Source: Gallionella sp. (lineage in GTDB: Bacteria; Pseudomonadota; Gammaproteobacteria; Burkholderiales; Gallionellaceae). Taken from it: a stretch of DNA of 58,135 nucleotides. Shown here in pieces: positions 37,889-47,889 of the stretch. Both the position numbers and the translations under genes were made by a program. The notes beneath the pieces were generated by a model. That model ran no database searches. It worked only from the letters and a program-made list of their open reading frames with translations, and had not been told where the DNA came from. The stretch covers positions 1-58,135 of the forward strand of contig JAQTYN010000019.1 in NCBI GenBank assembly GCA_028688275.1, in the 5' to 3' direction. How positions within the stretch are numbered: the stretch's first letter is position 1; each line of letters begins with the position of its first letter.

Positions 37889-40800
37889 ACAAGCCCGTTC
37901 CGAGCGCAAGACGCAAAATCGCGTGGTCGCGTTGTTTACCGACCCCCGTCATCAAGGCTATTTGGGCTATCGCTATTTAGGCGACTGGAGCAAGCGCGTT
38001 CACAATCGCCCCATAGAAGCCGAGTTGTTGCGTGAGTATCTGCAAAAGCGCAGTTATAGCGAAGCACATATTGCGGCGGCGTTGCAAAAGCTGTTGACGG
38101 CGGCGGAGACGGCGGGCGATCTGTACCCAGCCAATCTGCGCACCTATCAATTGCTGCGCTATGGCGTGCCCGTGCAAGTCGCGGTGGGGCAGCCGCATGA
38201 AACCGTGCATCTGATTGATTGGGAACATCCTCAAAACAATGATTTTGGCTTGGCGGAAGAAGTCACGCTGCGCGGCGGTTATGAGCGTCGACCTGATTTG
38301 GTGGTGTATATCAACGGCATTGCCATCGCGGTGATTGAGCTCAAGCGTAGTTCAGTGGAGATTGCCGATGGCGTGCAGCAGCTGATTACCAATCAGGAAG
38401 GGATTTTTAACCAAGGATTTTTCAGCACGGTGCAATTGCTGGTGGCGGGGAGCGATGCGCAAGGCTTGCGCTACGGGACGACGGGTACAACGGATAAGTT
38501 TTTTGTGGCATGGAAAGAAAAGACCGCCCACCCCGTGCCGCTGGTGGAGGGCGCGTTGCTGGATACACCGTTGGCGCAGATGTTCAATAAGCCGCGCCTG
38601 TTGGATTTGATGCGCAATTTTATTATTTTTGATGCGGGGCAAAAGAAAGTGCCACGCGTGCATCAATTTTTGGCGGTGAAGGCGGCGCAGGAGCGGATAA
38701 AACGACAGGAAGACGGGGTGGTTTGGCACACGCAAGGCAGCGGCAAAAGCATACTGATGGTGTTGCTGGCGAAATGGTTGCTTGAGTTTGACCCCCACGC
38801 CCGCATTTTGGTGATTACGGATCGCGATGAGCTGGATAAGCAAATCGAGGGGGTGATGCGCAACGCGGGCGTAATCGGTACGGAATCGCCTTCGCCTCGG
38901 ATTACCTCCCGTCAGGAATTCGTCGCCAAGCTGGCAGCCGCCAGTCCACGCTTGTTGTGCGCGCTGATTCACAAGTTTGAACCTGATTTGAATAGCCCAC
39001 CGCCCGCGATTCAAGGACATCTGTATGTGTTTGTGGATGAGTGTCACCGCACGCAAGGTGGCGGTATGAATAAGCAGATGAAGCGGTGGCTGGAAAATGC
39101 CATTTTCATTGGCTTTACAGGCACACCCTTGCTGCGCAAAGATAAGCAAACCACACGTGAGGTCTTTGGCACCGACATCCACACCTATAAGTTCCATGAA
39201 GCGGTGGCGGATAAAGTGGTGCTTGATTTGAAATATGAAGCGCGGGATGTGCCGCAACGTTTGACTTCGCAAAAAGCGGTCGATGATTGGTTTGATAGCA
39301 AAACCAAGGGGCTGAATAATTTCAAACGTGCGGTGTTGCGCAAGCGTTGGGCAACCATGGAAGAGCTGATGAGTGCGGGGGAACGCAAGCAACGCATCAT
39401 TGCGAACATCATCCATGACTTCGAGACGAAACCTCGTTTGGATAATAATCGCGGCACGGCGATTCTGGTGGCGGCTTCGATTTACGATGCCTGCCATTAT
39501 TTCCGTTTGTTTCAAAATACCTCGTTTGGAAAATACTGCGGCATCATTACGTCCTACGAGCCTAACCACAACGCGATTTCTCGCGAACCGCAAGACAGTG
39601 ACGAGCGTTATAAGTTTGACACTTACACCAAGTTCGTTTTGCAGGCTGGGCAGTCCACCACGGACTATGAAGATAAAGCAAAAGATCGCTTCATCAACGA
39701 GCCTGCCAATCTGAAGCTGCTGATTGTGGTGAGTAAATTGCTGACGGGTTTTGATGCGCCTTCCTGTACCTACATCTATCTCGATAACGCCTTGCGCGAT
39801 CACAACCTATTTCAGGCGATTTGCCGCACCAACCGCATAGATGGTGAGGATAAGGAATATGGACATATTGTTGATTACAAAGAGTTGTTCAATCAAGTGC
39901 AAGAATCTATCGCCATTTACACCTCGGACGAGTTGGCGGTGGATGAAGCGGGCGATGACGGTAATGTAACCGTTAAAAACTGGCTGACAGAAGGCCGTGC
40001 GCGGGTGGATGCTGCCCGCGAGGCGTTGCGCTATTTGTGCGAACCTGTCACGCAGCCACGCGAAATGGAGCAGTACCTGCATTATTTTTGCGGCGATAAT
40101 CCTGAAGCCTTGCTGACGACTGAACCACTGCGGGTTTCGTTCTACAAATCAACCGCCACGTTCTTGCGCGCCTACGCGGAAATTGCCCAGAACCTTCACG
40201 ATGCGTGGTATTCGGCGACGGATATTGCGGCACTTGCAGCCGACATCAGCTTTTATAGCGATACGCGGTCGGCGATTAAGAATTATTCAGGGGAGGAGCT
40301 AGACATCAAGCCTTATGAGGCGGATATGCGGCACCTTATCAATAACTATATCCAAGCTGATGCGGCTGAAGAGTTGGGCAACTTGAGCACGCTTTCACTC
40401 ACTGAGCTGATTGTTGAAACAGGCATCCACGATGCAATTGCGAAGAAGTTGAACGATAAAGGCAAGCTAACCAAAAAGTCGATTGCGGAAGGCATTATCA
40501 ATAATGTCCGTAAAACGATAATTCGTGACCAGCTTACCGATCCCAAGTTCTACAAGGAAATTTCCAAGTTATTGGCAGACTTGATTCAACAAAAACGTGA
40601 CGATACCGCCAGTTATGAGAAATTTCTCCAAAAGGCTGAGGAATTGGTTAAACAACTGGCGGCAAAGAGTATGACCAGCAGCCATCCGCACAGTCTCAAT
40701 GGCCACCCAGAGGCGATTGTGTTGTTCAATAATTTGGCGGAAATCCCGACCACGACTTTTTGCTGCCCGACTGATGACGAAGAGAAGGCCGTGATCGCGC

Positions 40801-40964
40801 TGCAACTAGATCGGGCGATGCGCGAGCAAGCCCCCGCAGACTGGAAAGGGGATGACATCCGAGAAAAACAGGTGCGAGATGCGTTGTTTACGATCCTGAT
40901 GCGGGATCGTGCTGCCACGGTGGCTATTTTTGAAATCATTAAGCATCAATCAGGCTACAAATGA
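37881..40964 (+). CDS. hsdR: Type I restriction endonuclease HsdR
   Basis: A 1027-residue motor nuclease. The nuclease motif [21 protein letters not shown] (landmarks PD and ExK near residues 138-158) precedes the helicase motor: Walker [13 protein letters not shown] (VDECHRTQ) and GFTGTPLL, then motif VI with [11 protein letters not shown]. It translocates and cleaves unmodified DNA with HsdM and HsdS. It overlaps hsdS by 8 bases and the next gene by 4. Confidence 0.97.
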   Translation: MVEQARSERKTQNRVVALFTDPRHQGYLGYRYLGDWSKRVHNRPIEAELLREYLQKRSYSEAHIAAALQKLLTAAETAGDLYPANLRTYQLLRYGVPVQVAVGQPHETVHLIDWEHPQNNDFGLAEEVTLRGGYERRPDLVVYINGIAIAVIELKRSSVEIADGVQQLITNQEGIFNQGFFSTVQLLVAGSDAQGLRYGTTGTTDKFFVAWKEKTAHPVPLVEGALLDTPLAQMFNKPRLLDLMRNFIIFDAGQKKVPRVHQFLAVKAAQERIKRQEDGVVWHTQGSGKSILMVLLAKWLLEFDPHARILVITDRDELDKQIEGVMRNAGVIGTESPSPRITSRQEFVAKLAAASPRLLCALIHKFEPDLNSPPPAIQGHLYVFVDECHRTQGGGMNKQMKRWLENAIFIGFTGTPLLRKDKQTTREVFGTDIHTYKFHEAVADKVVLDLKYEARDVPQRLTSQKAVDDWFDSKTKGLNNFKRAVLRKRWATMEELMSAGERKQRIIANIIHDFETKPRLDNNRGTAILVAASIYDACHYFRLFQNTSFGKYCGIITSYEPNHNAISREPQDSDERYKFDTYTKFVLQAGQSTTDYEDKAKDRFINEPANLKLLIVVSKLLTGFDAPSCTYIYLDNALRDHNLFQAICRTNRIDGEDKEYGHIVDYKELFNQVQESIAIYTSDELAVDEAGDDGNVTVKNWLTEGRARVDAAREALRYLCEPVTQPREMEQYLHYFCGDNPEALLTTEPLRVSFYKSTATFLRAYAEIAQNLHDAWYSATDIAALAADISFYSDTRSAIKNYSGEELDIKPYEADMRHLINNYIQADAAEELGNLSTLSLTELIVETGIHDAIAKKLNDKGKLTKKSIAEGIINNVRKTIIRDQLTDPKFYKEISKLLADLIQQKRDDTASYEKFLQKAEELVKQLAAKSMTSSHPHSLNGHPEAIVLFNNLAEIPTTTFCCPTDDEEKAVIALQLDRAMREQAPADWKGDDIREKQVRDALFTILMRDRAATVAIFEIIKHQSGYK

Positions 40965-41677
40965 ACGAGATGATTCAACTGGGTGAAGTTTCAATCTCGG
41001 TGACGCGGAAAGACATCAAGCATGTTCACCTCACCGTTCATCCGCCTGAAGGACGTGTGACACTTGCCACCCCCAGCAATACACGGCTTGAAGTGGCGCG
41101 GGCTTACGCGATTTCTAAATTAGGCTGGATACGCGAGCAACAACGCAAGCTGGAAAATCAAGCCAGAGAAGCCCCACGCCAGTTTGTTGAACGTGAAAGC
41201 CACACTGTTTGGGGTCGTCGCTATTTGATGAGCGTTGAGTATCAGGATGCAAAACCTGCGGTCATACTCAGCAACAGGCGGCTCACCTTGATCGTTCGTC
41301 CTGATAGCAGCACGGAAAAACGCGCCGAAGTGCTCCATGAGTGGCATAAATCGCTGCTGCATGAGGTCGTGCCGCCACTGATTCAAAAGTGGGCGAACAA
41401 GCTCAACGTCCATGTGTCAGGCTATTTTTTGCAACGGATGAAAACGAAGTGGGGAAGTTGCAATCACGCAGCGGGCAATATCCGCCTCAATACAGAGCTG
41501 GTCAAAAAACCCAAGGATTTGCTGGAATACGTCATCGTTCACGAAATGCTGCATTTAATCGAAGCTACGCACAATGACCGCTTTATTACCCTGCTTGAAT
41601 CACATTATCCCAGTTGGCGTGAAGCGCGTGCCGAGCTGAACGAGCTACCTCTGGCGGCAGAGGTTTGGAAAGCGTGA
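40961..41677 (+). CDS. YgjP-like zinc metallopeptidase (M48/DUF45)
   Basis: A 238-residue protein with [18 protein letters not shown], where HEMLH is the HExxH zinc-binding motif, and [14 protein letters not shown], typical of the YgjP/SprT-like family. These peptidases often follow hsdR in type I operons; their role there is not known. It starts in an ATGA overlap with hsdR and ends the plus-strand operon. Confidence 0.9.
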   Translation: MNEMIQLGEVSISVTRKDIKHVHLTVHPPEGRVTLATPSNTRLEVARAYAISKLGWIREQQRKLENQAREAPRQFVERESHTVWGRRYLMSVEYQDAKPAVILSNRRLTLIVRPDSSTEKRAEVLHEWHKSLLHEVVPPLIQKWANKLNVHVSGYFLQRMKTKWGSCNHAAGNIRLNTELVKKPKDLLEYVIVHEMLHLIEATHNDRFITLLESHYPSWREARAELNELPLAAEVWKA

Positions 41678-41682
41678 GGGCT

Positions 41683-42714
41683 TTATGTGTTATCGGAGTT
41701 GTGAGCTTGCCGTTGACTAGCTCCTACCACCTTCACCACGTCCTGCAATTCGGCTAAATCTTGTGCATCGGCGGCGCGGGCTTGTTCGGCTTTGCGGCGG
41801 GCATTGAATTCGGCATATTGCCCAGTGACGTGAGCTTCCATCTTTGCGTGGCTGATCCGTCCTGTGCCGCTAAGGATGGGCTTGTCGTTAAAGGTCAGCA
41901 GCTTGTCCACGTTGTCGCGCCAATAGGCGAGGGTGAGGTCTTTGCGTTCCTTGACGCGCAATTCCGCGCTTTCTAAAAAAATCACGGTTAGGCGGTTCAG
42001 GCTATCAACTTCATCGGCGGTGAGGTAATTTTTGGCGATGGTGATGTCGCCCTTGCGCACGATGCTGCCTTTCCATGCGGTGAGGTTCATATTGGGTGCA
42101 TTGGCATCGGCGCGTTGGGTGATGATTTCGGCGGCGGTGTGATGGGTAATGGCATACAGCAGCTTGTTTTGCGTTTCAGCAAAAAACATTTGTGTGGCTT
42201 TGTCGCTGGCATCGTAATCGCTGGATAGGGCAAGCAAGTCGCGCACTTTTTGGTAAAAGCGCAGCTCCGAGGTGCGAATGTCGCGGATGCGCGCCAGTAG
42301 TTCATCAAAATAATCCGTGCGCCCGTCAGGATTTTTCAGGCGTTGGTCATCCATCACAAAGCCTTTAATCAGGTATTGCTTCAAATGGGTGTTCGCCCAT
42401 TTTCTAAACTGCGTCCCGCGAGGGCTGCGCACCCGAAAACCTATCGCCAGTATCATATCCAAGGCGTAAAACGTGACGTTGTATTGCTTGCCGTCCGTGG
42501 CAGTTGTTAAATAATCCTTAACAACTGAATTTCCATCTAATTCTTTTTCTTTCAGTATGTTAGATATATGTGTGCTGACATTCGGCACGGAGGTGGCAAA
42601 AAGTTCGGCTAACTGGTTTTGGTTCATCCACACATTGCCATCGCGGGCGTACAGCGACACAGCGGCTTGCCCGTCTTGGGTGTGATAGATGATGAAGTTT
42701 TGTTCGGTTGTCAT
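41683..42714 (-). CDS. RhuM-family protein
   Basis: A 343-residue protein starting near an N-terminal helix-turn-helix-like part (WMNQNQLAELFATSVPNVSTH) followed by the RhuM core (YNVTFYALDMILAIGFRVRS, FRKWANTHLKQYLIKGF). RhuM proteins travel with restriction and pathogenicity islands, often as hsd neighbours, and are thought to be regulatory or toxin-like. It is convergent with the YgjP gene (5 bases apart), so it belongs to a separate transcript. Confidence 0.9.
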   Translation of the reverse strand: MTTEQNFIIYHTQDGQAAVSLYARDGNVWMNQNQLAELFATSVPNVSTHISNILKEKELDGNSVVKDYLTTATDGKQYNVTFYALDMILAIGFRVRSPRGTQFRKWANTHLKQYLIKGFVMDDQRLKNPDGRTDYFDELLARIRDIRTSELRFYQKVRDLLALSSDYDASDKATQMFFAETQNKLLYAITHHTAAEIITQRADANAPNMNLTAWKGSIVRKGDITIAKNYLTADEVDSLNRLTVIFLESAELRVKERKDLTLAYWRDNVDKLLTFNDKPILSGTGRISHAKMEAHVTGQYAEFNARRKAEQARAADAQDLAELQDVVKVVGASQRQAHNSDNT

Positions 42715-42764
42715 GTTGGTTAAGCCTATAGGATAAACACTAGGCGATGGGTGTGTTGGTGGGC

Positions 42765-43055
42765 TTAACTAACGTGTGTGGGCTTGGCTTGCAACGAAAT
42801 CCCTAAGCCGCGCAGCACTTTCAGCATGGTGTCATAGCGGGGTTTTGCACCAGGGGCGAGGGCTTTGTATAGGCTTTCACGCCCCAGCCCTGTGTCTTTG
42901 GCGAGTTGGGTCATACCACGTGCACGCGCCACGGTTTTAAGTGCGCTCAGGAACGCATCGGGATCGTCTTCTTCTAACGCGGCGGTGATGTAGGCGGCAA
43001 CGGTTTCATCATCGTCCAGATAGTCAGCAGCATCGAATGGGCTAAATTGGGTCAT
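42765..43055 (-). CDS. HigA-like antitoxin
   Basis: A 96-residue protein with a Cro/XRE-type helix-turn-helix near the middle (MTQLAKDTGLGRESLYKAL) and the start FDAADYLDDDETVAAYI characteristic of addiction-module antidote proteins of the HigA2-like group. It follows the toxin gene by 3 bases. The antitoxin would neutralise the toxin and repress the shared promoter. Confidence 0.9.
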   Translation of the reverse strand: MTQFSPFDAADYLDDDETVAAYITAALEEDDPDAFLSALKTVARARGMTQLAKDTGLGRESLYKALAPGAKPRYDTMLKVLRGLGISLQAKPTHVS

Positions 43056-43058
43056 GGT

Positions 43059-43358
43059 TTACTCCTTGGGCAAAGTGCGCGCTATTTCGATTGCACGTTT
43101 AATGTCACGGTTTTGGGTGGATTTATCCCCGCCGACTAGCAGAAAATAAACAGTGTCGCCACGGCGGGTGAAATATGCGCGATAGCCTGCACCGACTTGA
43201 ATGCGCATCTCTGAAACTCCCTCGCCAACGGGTGCGCTGTCGCCAAAGTTCCCTGCTTCCGCACGCTCAATGCGCCTCGCAATCATCGCCTTGCCGATTT
43301 TGTCCTTCAGGCTGGTCAGCCACGCATCAAATTCTGCGGACTTCATAAATTTGTTCAT
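43059..43358 (-). CDS. RelE/HigB-like toxin
   Basis: A ~99-residue member of the RelE/ParE superfamily (addiction-module killer protein type). Landmarks are KSAEFDAWLTSLKDK, GVSEMRIQVGAGYRAYF and LLVGGDKSTQNRDIKRAIEIA, matching ribosome-dependent mRNA interferases. Two further in-frame ATGs (43367, 43346) leave the exact start open. The toxin-first order is the HigBA order. Confidence 0.9.
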   Translation of the reverse strand: MNKFMKSAEFDAWLTSLKDKIGKAMIARRIERAEAGNFGDSAPVGEGVSEMRIQVGAGYRAYFTRRGDTVYFLLVGGDKSTQNRDIKRAIEIARTLPKE

Positions 43359-43368
43359 GGGGTGCATT

Positions 43369-43384
43369 GTATCTATATGGATAC
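43369..43384. promoter_or_regulatory. Probable toxin-antitoxin operator
   Basis: GTATC-TATATG-GATAC, a perfect 5-base inverted repeat immediately upstream of the toxin gene. It suits autoregulation by the HTH antitoxin, possibly overlapping the -10 region. Confidence 0.5.
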
Positions 43385-43468
43385 TAAAGTAAAGCGGGAA
43401 ATTAGTTTTGGATGAGTTGCGCTACCCGCTCGTTAAAGCCGATAGGGTTCACCCATCAGAAACAGCCA

Positions 43469-43520
43469 TTTTCTATACATATTTTTCTGACGTGTATAGA
43501 AAACCGTCATTTTCTATACA
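43469..43520. repeat. Three copies of TTTTCTATACA
   Basis: Direct copies at 43469-43479 and 43510-43520, and an inverted copy (TGTATAGAAAA) at 43493-43503. They lie at the 3' end of the integrase remnant; the third overlaps its last codons. They could be recombinase arm sites or operator copies. Confidence 0.6.
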
Positions 43521-43739
43521 CATCGCTATGCCGCCGCGAGTATCGCTTCCAGCCGCTTGCCGAGTTTATCCCATGCTTCGCGATTTCATCGGTGTAATCG
43601 TCCAGCAAATACACGCGGTCAATTTTTGAGCCAATCGCATGATTTTGGCACAGGTTAATCACTTCGCGGCTGACTTTGAGATTTTGCATCATGGTTGCGC
43701 CCGTGCGGCGTAGGGCGTGCGGTGCCCATTGGCATGTAG
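43507..43739 (-). pseudogene. Tyrosine integrase, C-terminal remnant
   Basis: The frame reads CQWAPHALRRTGATMMQNL, then VSREVINLCQNHAIGSKIDR and a tail SGWKRYS. HALRRTGATMMQ carries the catalytic H-x-x-R motif of P4-type tyrosine recombinases, and the downstream NH and Y-L-DDY segments match the last catalytic box. Upstream an in-frame TGA ends the similarity, so the catalytic N-terminal two-thirds is gone. It marks the right edge of the island begun at tRNA-Val. Confidence 0.85.
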
Positions 43740-43886
43740 CTCATCGGAGGATTGCGACAGGCGCAATAATTTTTCCTGAGGCAATGCGACTATAAGTCCA
43801 TTTGTCGTCATTGCGGAGGAGTTGCATGTACTGGCACGTCACAGTTAAGGTATACAATAGCCGCTCACGTTTAAAGATTAAATTCC

Positions 43887-46562
43887 ATGAGTGATTGGCA
43901 CCATATTTCTGAGCAAGCGGCTCTAGCGGCAGCGGATTCAGTTGCTCAAGGTTTAACCCATGCTGAAGCAGCGAAACGCTTGGCACAGTTTGGTGAAAAC
44001 CGCTTAACACCACCGCATCGTCGTGGTCCACTGTTTCGCTTCCTGCTGCAATTCCACAATGTATTGATTTATGTGTTGCTCGCCTCGGCAACGATTACCG
44101 CGTTGCTATTGCATTGGGTGGATACCAGCGTGATTGTCGGTGTGGTGATCATCAATGCCTTGATCGGGTTTATCCAAGAAGGCAAAGCGGAAAAGTCCAT
44201 GGAGGCGATTCGGCAAATGCTCTCTCAGGAAGCAACGGTTTTGCGTGAAGGCAAACGAGAAACCATTCGGGCAGAACAGCTCGTACCTGGTGATGTCGTG
44301 CTGCTGCAATCAGGAGACAAAGTGCCTGCGGATTTGCGCCTGATCTCTGTTAAAAATTTGCGTATTGAAGAGGCGACACTGACAGGTGAATCAACCGCTG
44401 TAGAGAAAAATGTCGATGCCGTTGCCGTCAATGCGGTGATCGGCGACCGTTTTTGCCTAGCGTATTCCAGTACCTTGGTGATCTATGGACAAGGCGCGGG
44501 CGTGGTGATCGCCACCGCTGACCAAACTGAAATCGGACGAATTAGCACGATGTTGGAGGCCGTGCCAACCCTCAGCACGCCCTTGTTGCGCCAGATGGAA
44601 GTGTTCGGGCGTTGGTTGAGTATCGCGGTTTTGGGGCTGACCATCGTGATGTTTTTAGTCGGTTGGCAAGTTTACCATTCGCCTATCGCCGAGGTTTTTC
44701 TGGCCGCTGTGAGTATGGCGGTGGCAGCGATTCCAGAAGGACTGCCTGCGGTGTTGACCATTACCCTGGCATTGGGTGTGCAGCGCATGGCAAAGCGTAG
44801 CGCGATTGTGCGCCGCTTGCCTGCGGTCGAGGCACTGGGGGCGGTGACGGTGATTTGTACCGACAAAACGGGCACGCTGACCCGCAACGAGATGATGGCG
44901 CAACGAGTACTGTTGAGCCAAAAGGTGCTGGAAGTCAGTGGTAATGGCTATGCACCAGAAGGCAGCTTTACCCTAGATGACAAAGCGATTGCTGCGGATA
45001 AATTACAAGGAATCGCCGAGTTGGTTCGCGCAGGCTTATTGTGCAATGATGCGGTGTTGCGCGAAAAGGACAGTGTATGGGGCATCACAGGCGACCCCAC
45101 CGAAGGCGCGCTCGTGACCTTGGCAATGAAGGCGGGGCTAGATCCTGTGTCTGAACACGAATCCCTCTCCCGCACGGATAACATTCCCTTTGAAGCCGAG
45201 CATCGTTTTATGGCGACGCTACACCATGATGCGGCGGGGCAGGGGTTTATTATGGTCAAAGGCGCGGCAGAGGAGTTGCTACCGATGTGTGGTTTGCAAC
45301 GCGATGGCAACGCTGACCAGCCAATTGATCCCGCGTATTGGCATCGCCAAATCAGTGAAACAGCCGCATTGGGACAACGGGTGTTGGCACTGGCGATGAA
45401 AGCAGTGGATGGTCAGCAACGCGAATTGAGCTTTGCGGATATGGAAACAGGTTTTATTTTATTGGGCATGGTCGGCATTTCTGATCCACCCCGCGCAGAA
45501 GCCATCGTCGCGGTGCGCGACTGTCAGGCGGCTGGCATACGGGTCAAAATGATTACGGGCGATCATGCTGAAACCGCCCGTGCCATTGCCGCCACACTGG
45601 GCATAGGAGACGGAAAAGTGCTGACGGGCAGCGAATTGGATGCGCTGGACGAAGACGCACTATGTCAGGCGGTGCGCGATGTGGACGTATTTGCCCGCGC
45701 CAGTCCAGAACACAAGTTGCGTTTGGTGACTGCCTTGCAAACCAATGGCGAGATCGTTGCCATGACGGGCGATGGGGTGAACGATGCGCCCGCCTTGAAG
45801 CGTGCAGATATTGGCGTGGCGATGGGCTTGAAAGGAACAGAAGTTGCCAAAGAAGCCGCTGAAATGGTGTTGGCAGATGACAATTTCGCCACCATCGTGC
45901 ACGCCGTGGAAGAAGGGCGCACGGTTTATGACAATATCAAAAAAGCCATTGTCTTCATCATTCCCACCAATGGCGGCGAAGCGGGCATGGTGCTGGTTGC
46001 GGTGCTATTTGGCATGACGCTGCCGATTACGCCTGTGCAGATTTTGTGGGTCAATATGGTGTCGGCGGTTACCTTGGCACTCGCTTTGTCTTTTGAGCAA
46101 GCCGAATCGGGTGTGATGCGCCGTCCCCCCCGCTCAGCCCAAGAACCGATTTTGTCGGGCTTTATGATCTGGCGCATCTTATTCGTTTCCGTGCTGCTCA
46201 CCGCAGGGCCGATGGCATTGTTTATGTGGGAAAGTGCACGAGGAGTCAGCATCGAAAGTGCGCGTACCGTCGCAGTTAATGCCTTAGTCATCGGCGAAAT
46301 AGCGTATTTGTTCAATTGCCGCTATCTACTTGCGCCCGTGCGCACGTGGCGGGATTTCACAGGCAATGTTTATATTCTCATCACCACCGCCCTCTTGCTG
46401 GTCACTCAACTCGCCTTCACCTATCTCCCCATTATGCAAAAGCTCTTCAATGCAGTCGCCCTAGATACCGCTGCATGGCTACACATTATTACCTTTGGGG
46501 TATTGTTGTTTGTAATCATGGAAATTGAAAAAGCGGTGATACGGAAAATCACAGGGAAGTGA
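43887..46562 (+). CDS. P-type cation-transporting ATPase (P2, calcium-type)
   Basis: An 891-residue membrane pump. An N-terminal cation-ATPase domain is followed by TLTGES, the membrane motif IPEGLPAVLTI, the phosphorylation site CTDKTGTLTRN, MITGDHAETARAIA and TGDGVNDAPALK, with about ten membrane helices. PEGLP and the N-terminal domain place it in the P2 group that moves calcium, sodium or magnesium. It may share distant regulation with nothing else here: the next gene begins 176 bases later. Confidence 0.93.
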   Translation: MSDWHHISEQAALAAADSVAQGLTHAEAAKRLAQFGENRLTPPHRRGPLFRFLLQFHNVLIYVLLASATITALLLHWVDTSVIVGVVIINALIGFIQEGKAEKSMEAIRQMLSQEATVLREGKRETIRAEQLVPGDVVLLQSGDKVPADLRLISVKNLRIEEATLTGESTAVEKNVDAVAVNAVIGDRFCLAYSSTLVIYGQGAGVVIATADQTEIGRISTMLEAVPTLSTPLLRQMEVFGRWLSIAVLGLTIVMFLVGWQVYHSPIAEVFLAAVSMAVAAIPEGLPAVLTITLALGVQRMAKRSAIVRRLPAVEALGAVTVICTDKTGTLTRNEMMAQRVLLSQKVLEVSGNGYAPEGSFTLDDKAIAADKLQGIAELVRAGLLCNDAVLREKDSVWGITGDPTEGALVTLAMKAGLDPVSEHESLSRTDNIPFEAEHRFMATLHHDAAGQGFIMVKGAAEELLPMCGLQRDGNADQPIDPAYWHRQISETAALGQRVLALAMKAVDGQQRELSFADMETGFILLGMVGISDPPRAEAIVAVRDCQAAGIRVKMITGDHAETARAIAATLGIGDGKVLTGSELDALDEDALCQAVRDVDVFARASPEHKLRLVTALQTNGEIVAMTGDGVNDAPALKRADIGVAMGLKGTEVAKEAAEMVLADDNFATIVHAVEEGRTVYDNIKKAIVFIIPTNGGEAGMVLVAVLFGMTLPITPVQILWVNMVSAVTLALALSFEQAESGVMRRPPRSAQEPILSGFMIWRILFVSVLLTAGPMALFMWESARGVSIESARTVAVNALVIGEIAYLFNCRYLLAPVRTWRDFTGNVYILITTALLLVTQLAFTYLPIMQKLFNAVALDTAAWLHIITFGVLLFVIMEIEKAVIRKITGK

Positions 46563-46703
46563 AAGGACAATGTGCGTGTCGGCACAGATGCCGCAGGCTA
46601 TGGCTATATCGTTCAACGTACATGCACAAAGACTGAAATCCGACATTTATCCGAAAGAGCGGGTAAGAAAAATACATCAGCGTTTTTCAGTCGCTAAAAA
46701 ACA

Positions 46704-46732
46704 TTGCCAAACCCCTCGCGCATCCCCACAAT
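46704..46732 (+). promoter_or_regulatory. Promoter abutting rlmM
   Basis: TTGCCA (46704-46709), 17-base spacer and CACAAT (46727-46732), then GCGCGC directly before the ATG at 46739. The start site would fall on or beside the start codon, giving a leaderless message; no ribosome-binding site is seen. Confidence 0.45.
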
Positions 46733-46738
46733 GCGCGC

Positions 46739-47869
46739 ATGAAAACGAATACACCTCAAAAATCAGGACATCGTCCTACGCATCCCCAAAATGAAACCCA
46801 ATGGCTGTTGTATTGCCGCCCTGGTTTTGAACAGGATTGCGCACAAGAAGCCTTGCAACAAGCCCGTCGCCAACGCCCTGTGACCATCATTGAGCAACCT
46901 GCCATCGTGCCTGACAGCGGTTATGTGCAGCTCACTTTAAATGGGCAGGATTTGCAGTACCGCGAGTTGATTTTTACCCGCCAGTTGTTGCGCTTGCATG
47001 CTGTGTTGCAAAACTTGCCTGAACGTGATCGACTCACGCCGATTTTGACCGCGCTCAATGACGTGCAGGGCGAATTTGGTGTGTTATGGCTGGAAGTACC
47101 CGACACCAATGACGGTAAGACGATGACCGCGTTTACCCGCCGTTTCCAACCTTTGATCGAAGAAGCGTTGCTTGCGCAAGGTAAACTGACTGTCGCGGAT
47201 GTGATCGTTGCCGTGGGTGAACAAAAACCGTCGCGCTTGCACCTGTTTTTCCCTGATAAATCCACGGTGTTCATTGCCAGCAGCGATCCTTACAACAGTG
47301 CCAACGCCTTGATGGGTATTATTCGCCAATCCATGCCCGCCGAAGCACCTAGCCGTTCTACCCTGAAATTAGCCGAAGCGATTGAAGTATTTTTGGACAA
47401 AAGCGAACAAACACGTTTATTGCGCACGGGGATGCGGGCGGTCGATTTGGGCGCAGCCCCTGGCGGTTGGACATGGCAAATGGTCAAGCGCGGCATCCGC
47501 GTCACCGCAATTGATAACGGCCCCATGAAAGGCGTGTTGGCAAAACACCCGTTGGTTGAGCATCTCAGAGTCGATGGTTTTAAATACGTCCCACCCCGCG
47601 CCGTGGATTGGCTGATCTGCGATATGGTGGAAAAACCCGACAAAGTTGCCAGTTTAATCGGTGACTGGTTTGCCGCTGAGCGCGTAAAACATGCGATATT
47701 TAACTTAAAACTACCGATGAAACAACGTGTTGCAGCCTTGGATAGTGCGCTGGGCGGCATACGCAAAAAGTTAGACGACGCAGGTTTAAGCTATCGCCTC
47801 ACCGCTAAACAGCTGTATCACGACCGCGAAGAAATCACTGTCTATTTAACCAGAACGAAACGGGGTTAA
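46739..47869 (+). CDS. rlmM: 23S rRNA 2'-O-ribose methyltransferase RlmM
   Basis: A 376-residue enzyme that methylates C2498 in 23S rRNA. It has an N-terminal THUMP-like part and a Rossmann methyltransferase domain: VDLGAAPGGWTWQMVKRG (SAM site, about 240-257), WLICDMVEKP (catalytic Asp) and NLKLPMKQR (catalytic Lys). It is about 10 residues longer than E. coli RlmM, at the N-terminus. Confidence 0.96.
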   Translation: MKTNTPQKSGHRPTHPQNETQWLLYCRPGFEQDCAQEALQQARRQRPVTIIEQPAIVPDSGYVQLTLNGQDLQYRELIFTRQLLRLHAVLQNLPERDRLTPILTALNDVQGEFGVLWLEVPDTNDGKTMTAFTRRFQPLIEEALLAQGKLTVADVIVAVGEQKPSRLHLFFPDKSTVFIASSDPYNSANALMGIIRQSMPAEAPSRSTLKLAEAIEVFLDKSEQTRLLRTGMRAVDLGAAPGGWTWQMVKRGIRVTAIDNGPMKGVLAKHPLVEHLRVDGFKYVPPRAVDWLICDMVEKPDKVASLIGDWFAAERVKHAIFNLKLPMKQRVAALDSALGGIRKKLDDAGLSYRLTAKQLYHDREEITVYLTRTKRG

Positions 47870-47889
47870 GTCACGATGGAGGCGAACAC

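Noticed and set aside
38352..39803. 483-codon minus-strand ORF opposite hsdR
   Set aside because: hsdR has all its motifs on the other strand, and the product is His/Arg/Gln-rich, a sign of antisense reading.
31977..43900. Direct repeat of the tRNA-Val 3' end (att site) at the right island edge
   Set aside because: I looked for TTCGAATCCAAT and the acceptor end near the integrase remnant and did not find it; it may be lost or lie outside.
43741..44091. Minus-strand ORF over the P-type ATPase start
   Set aside because: It overlaps the conserved N-terminus of the ATPase in the opposite direction and matches no family.
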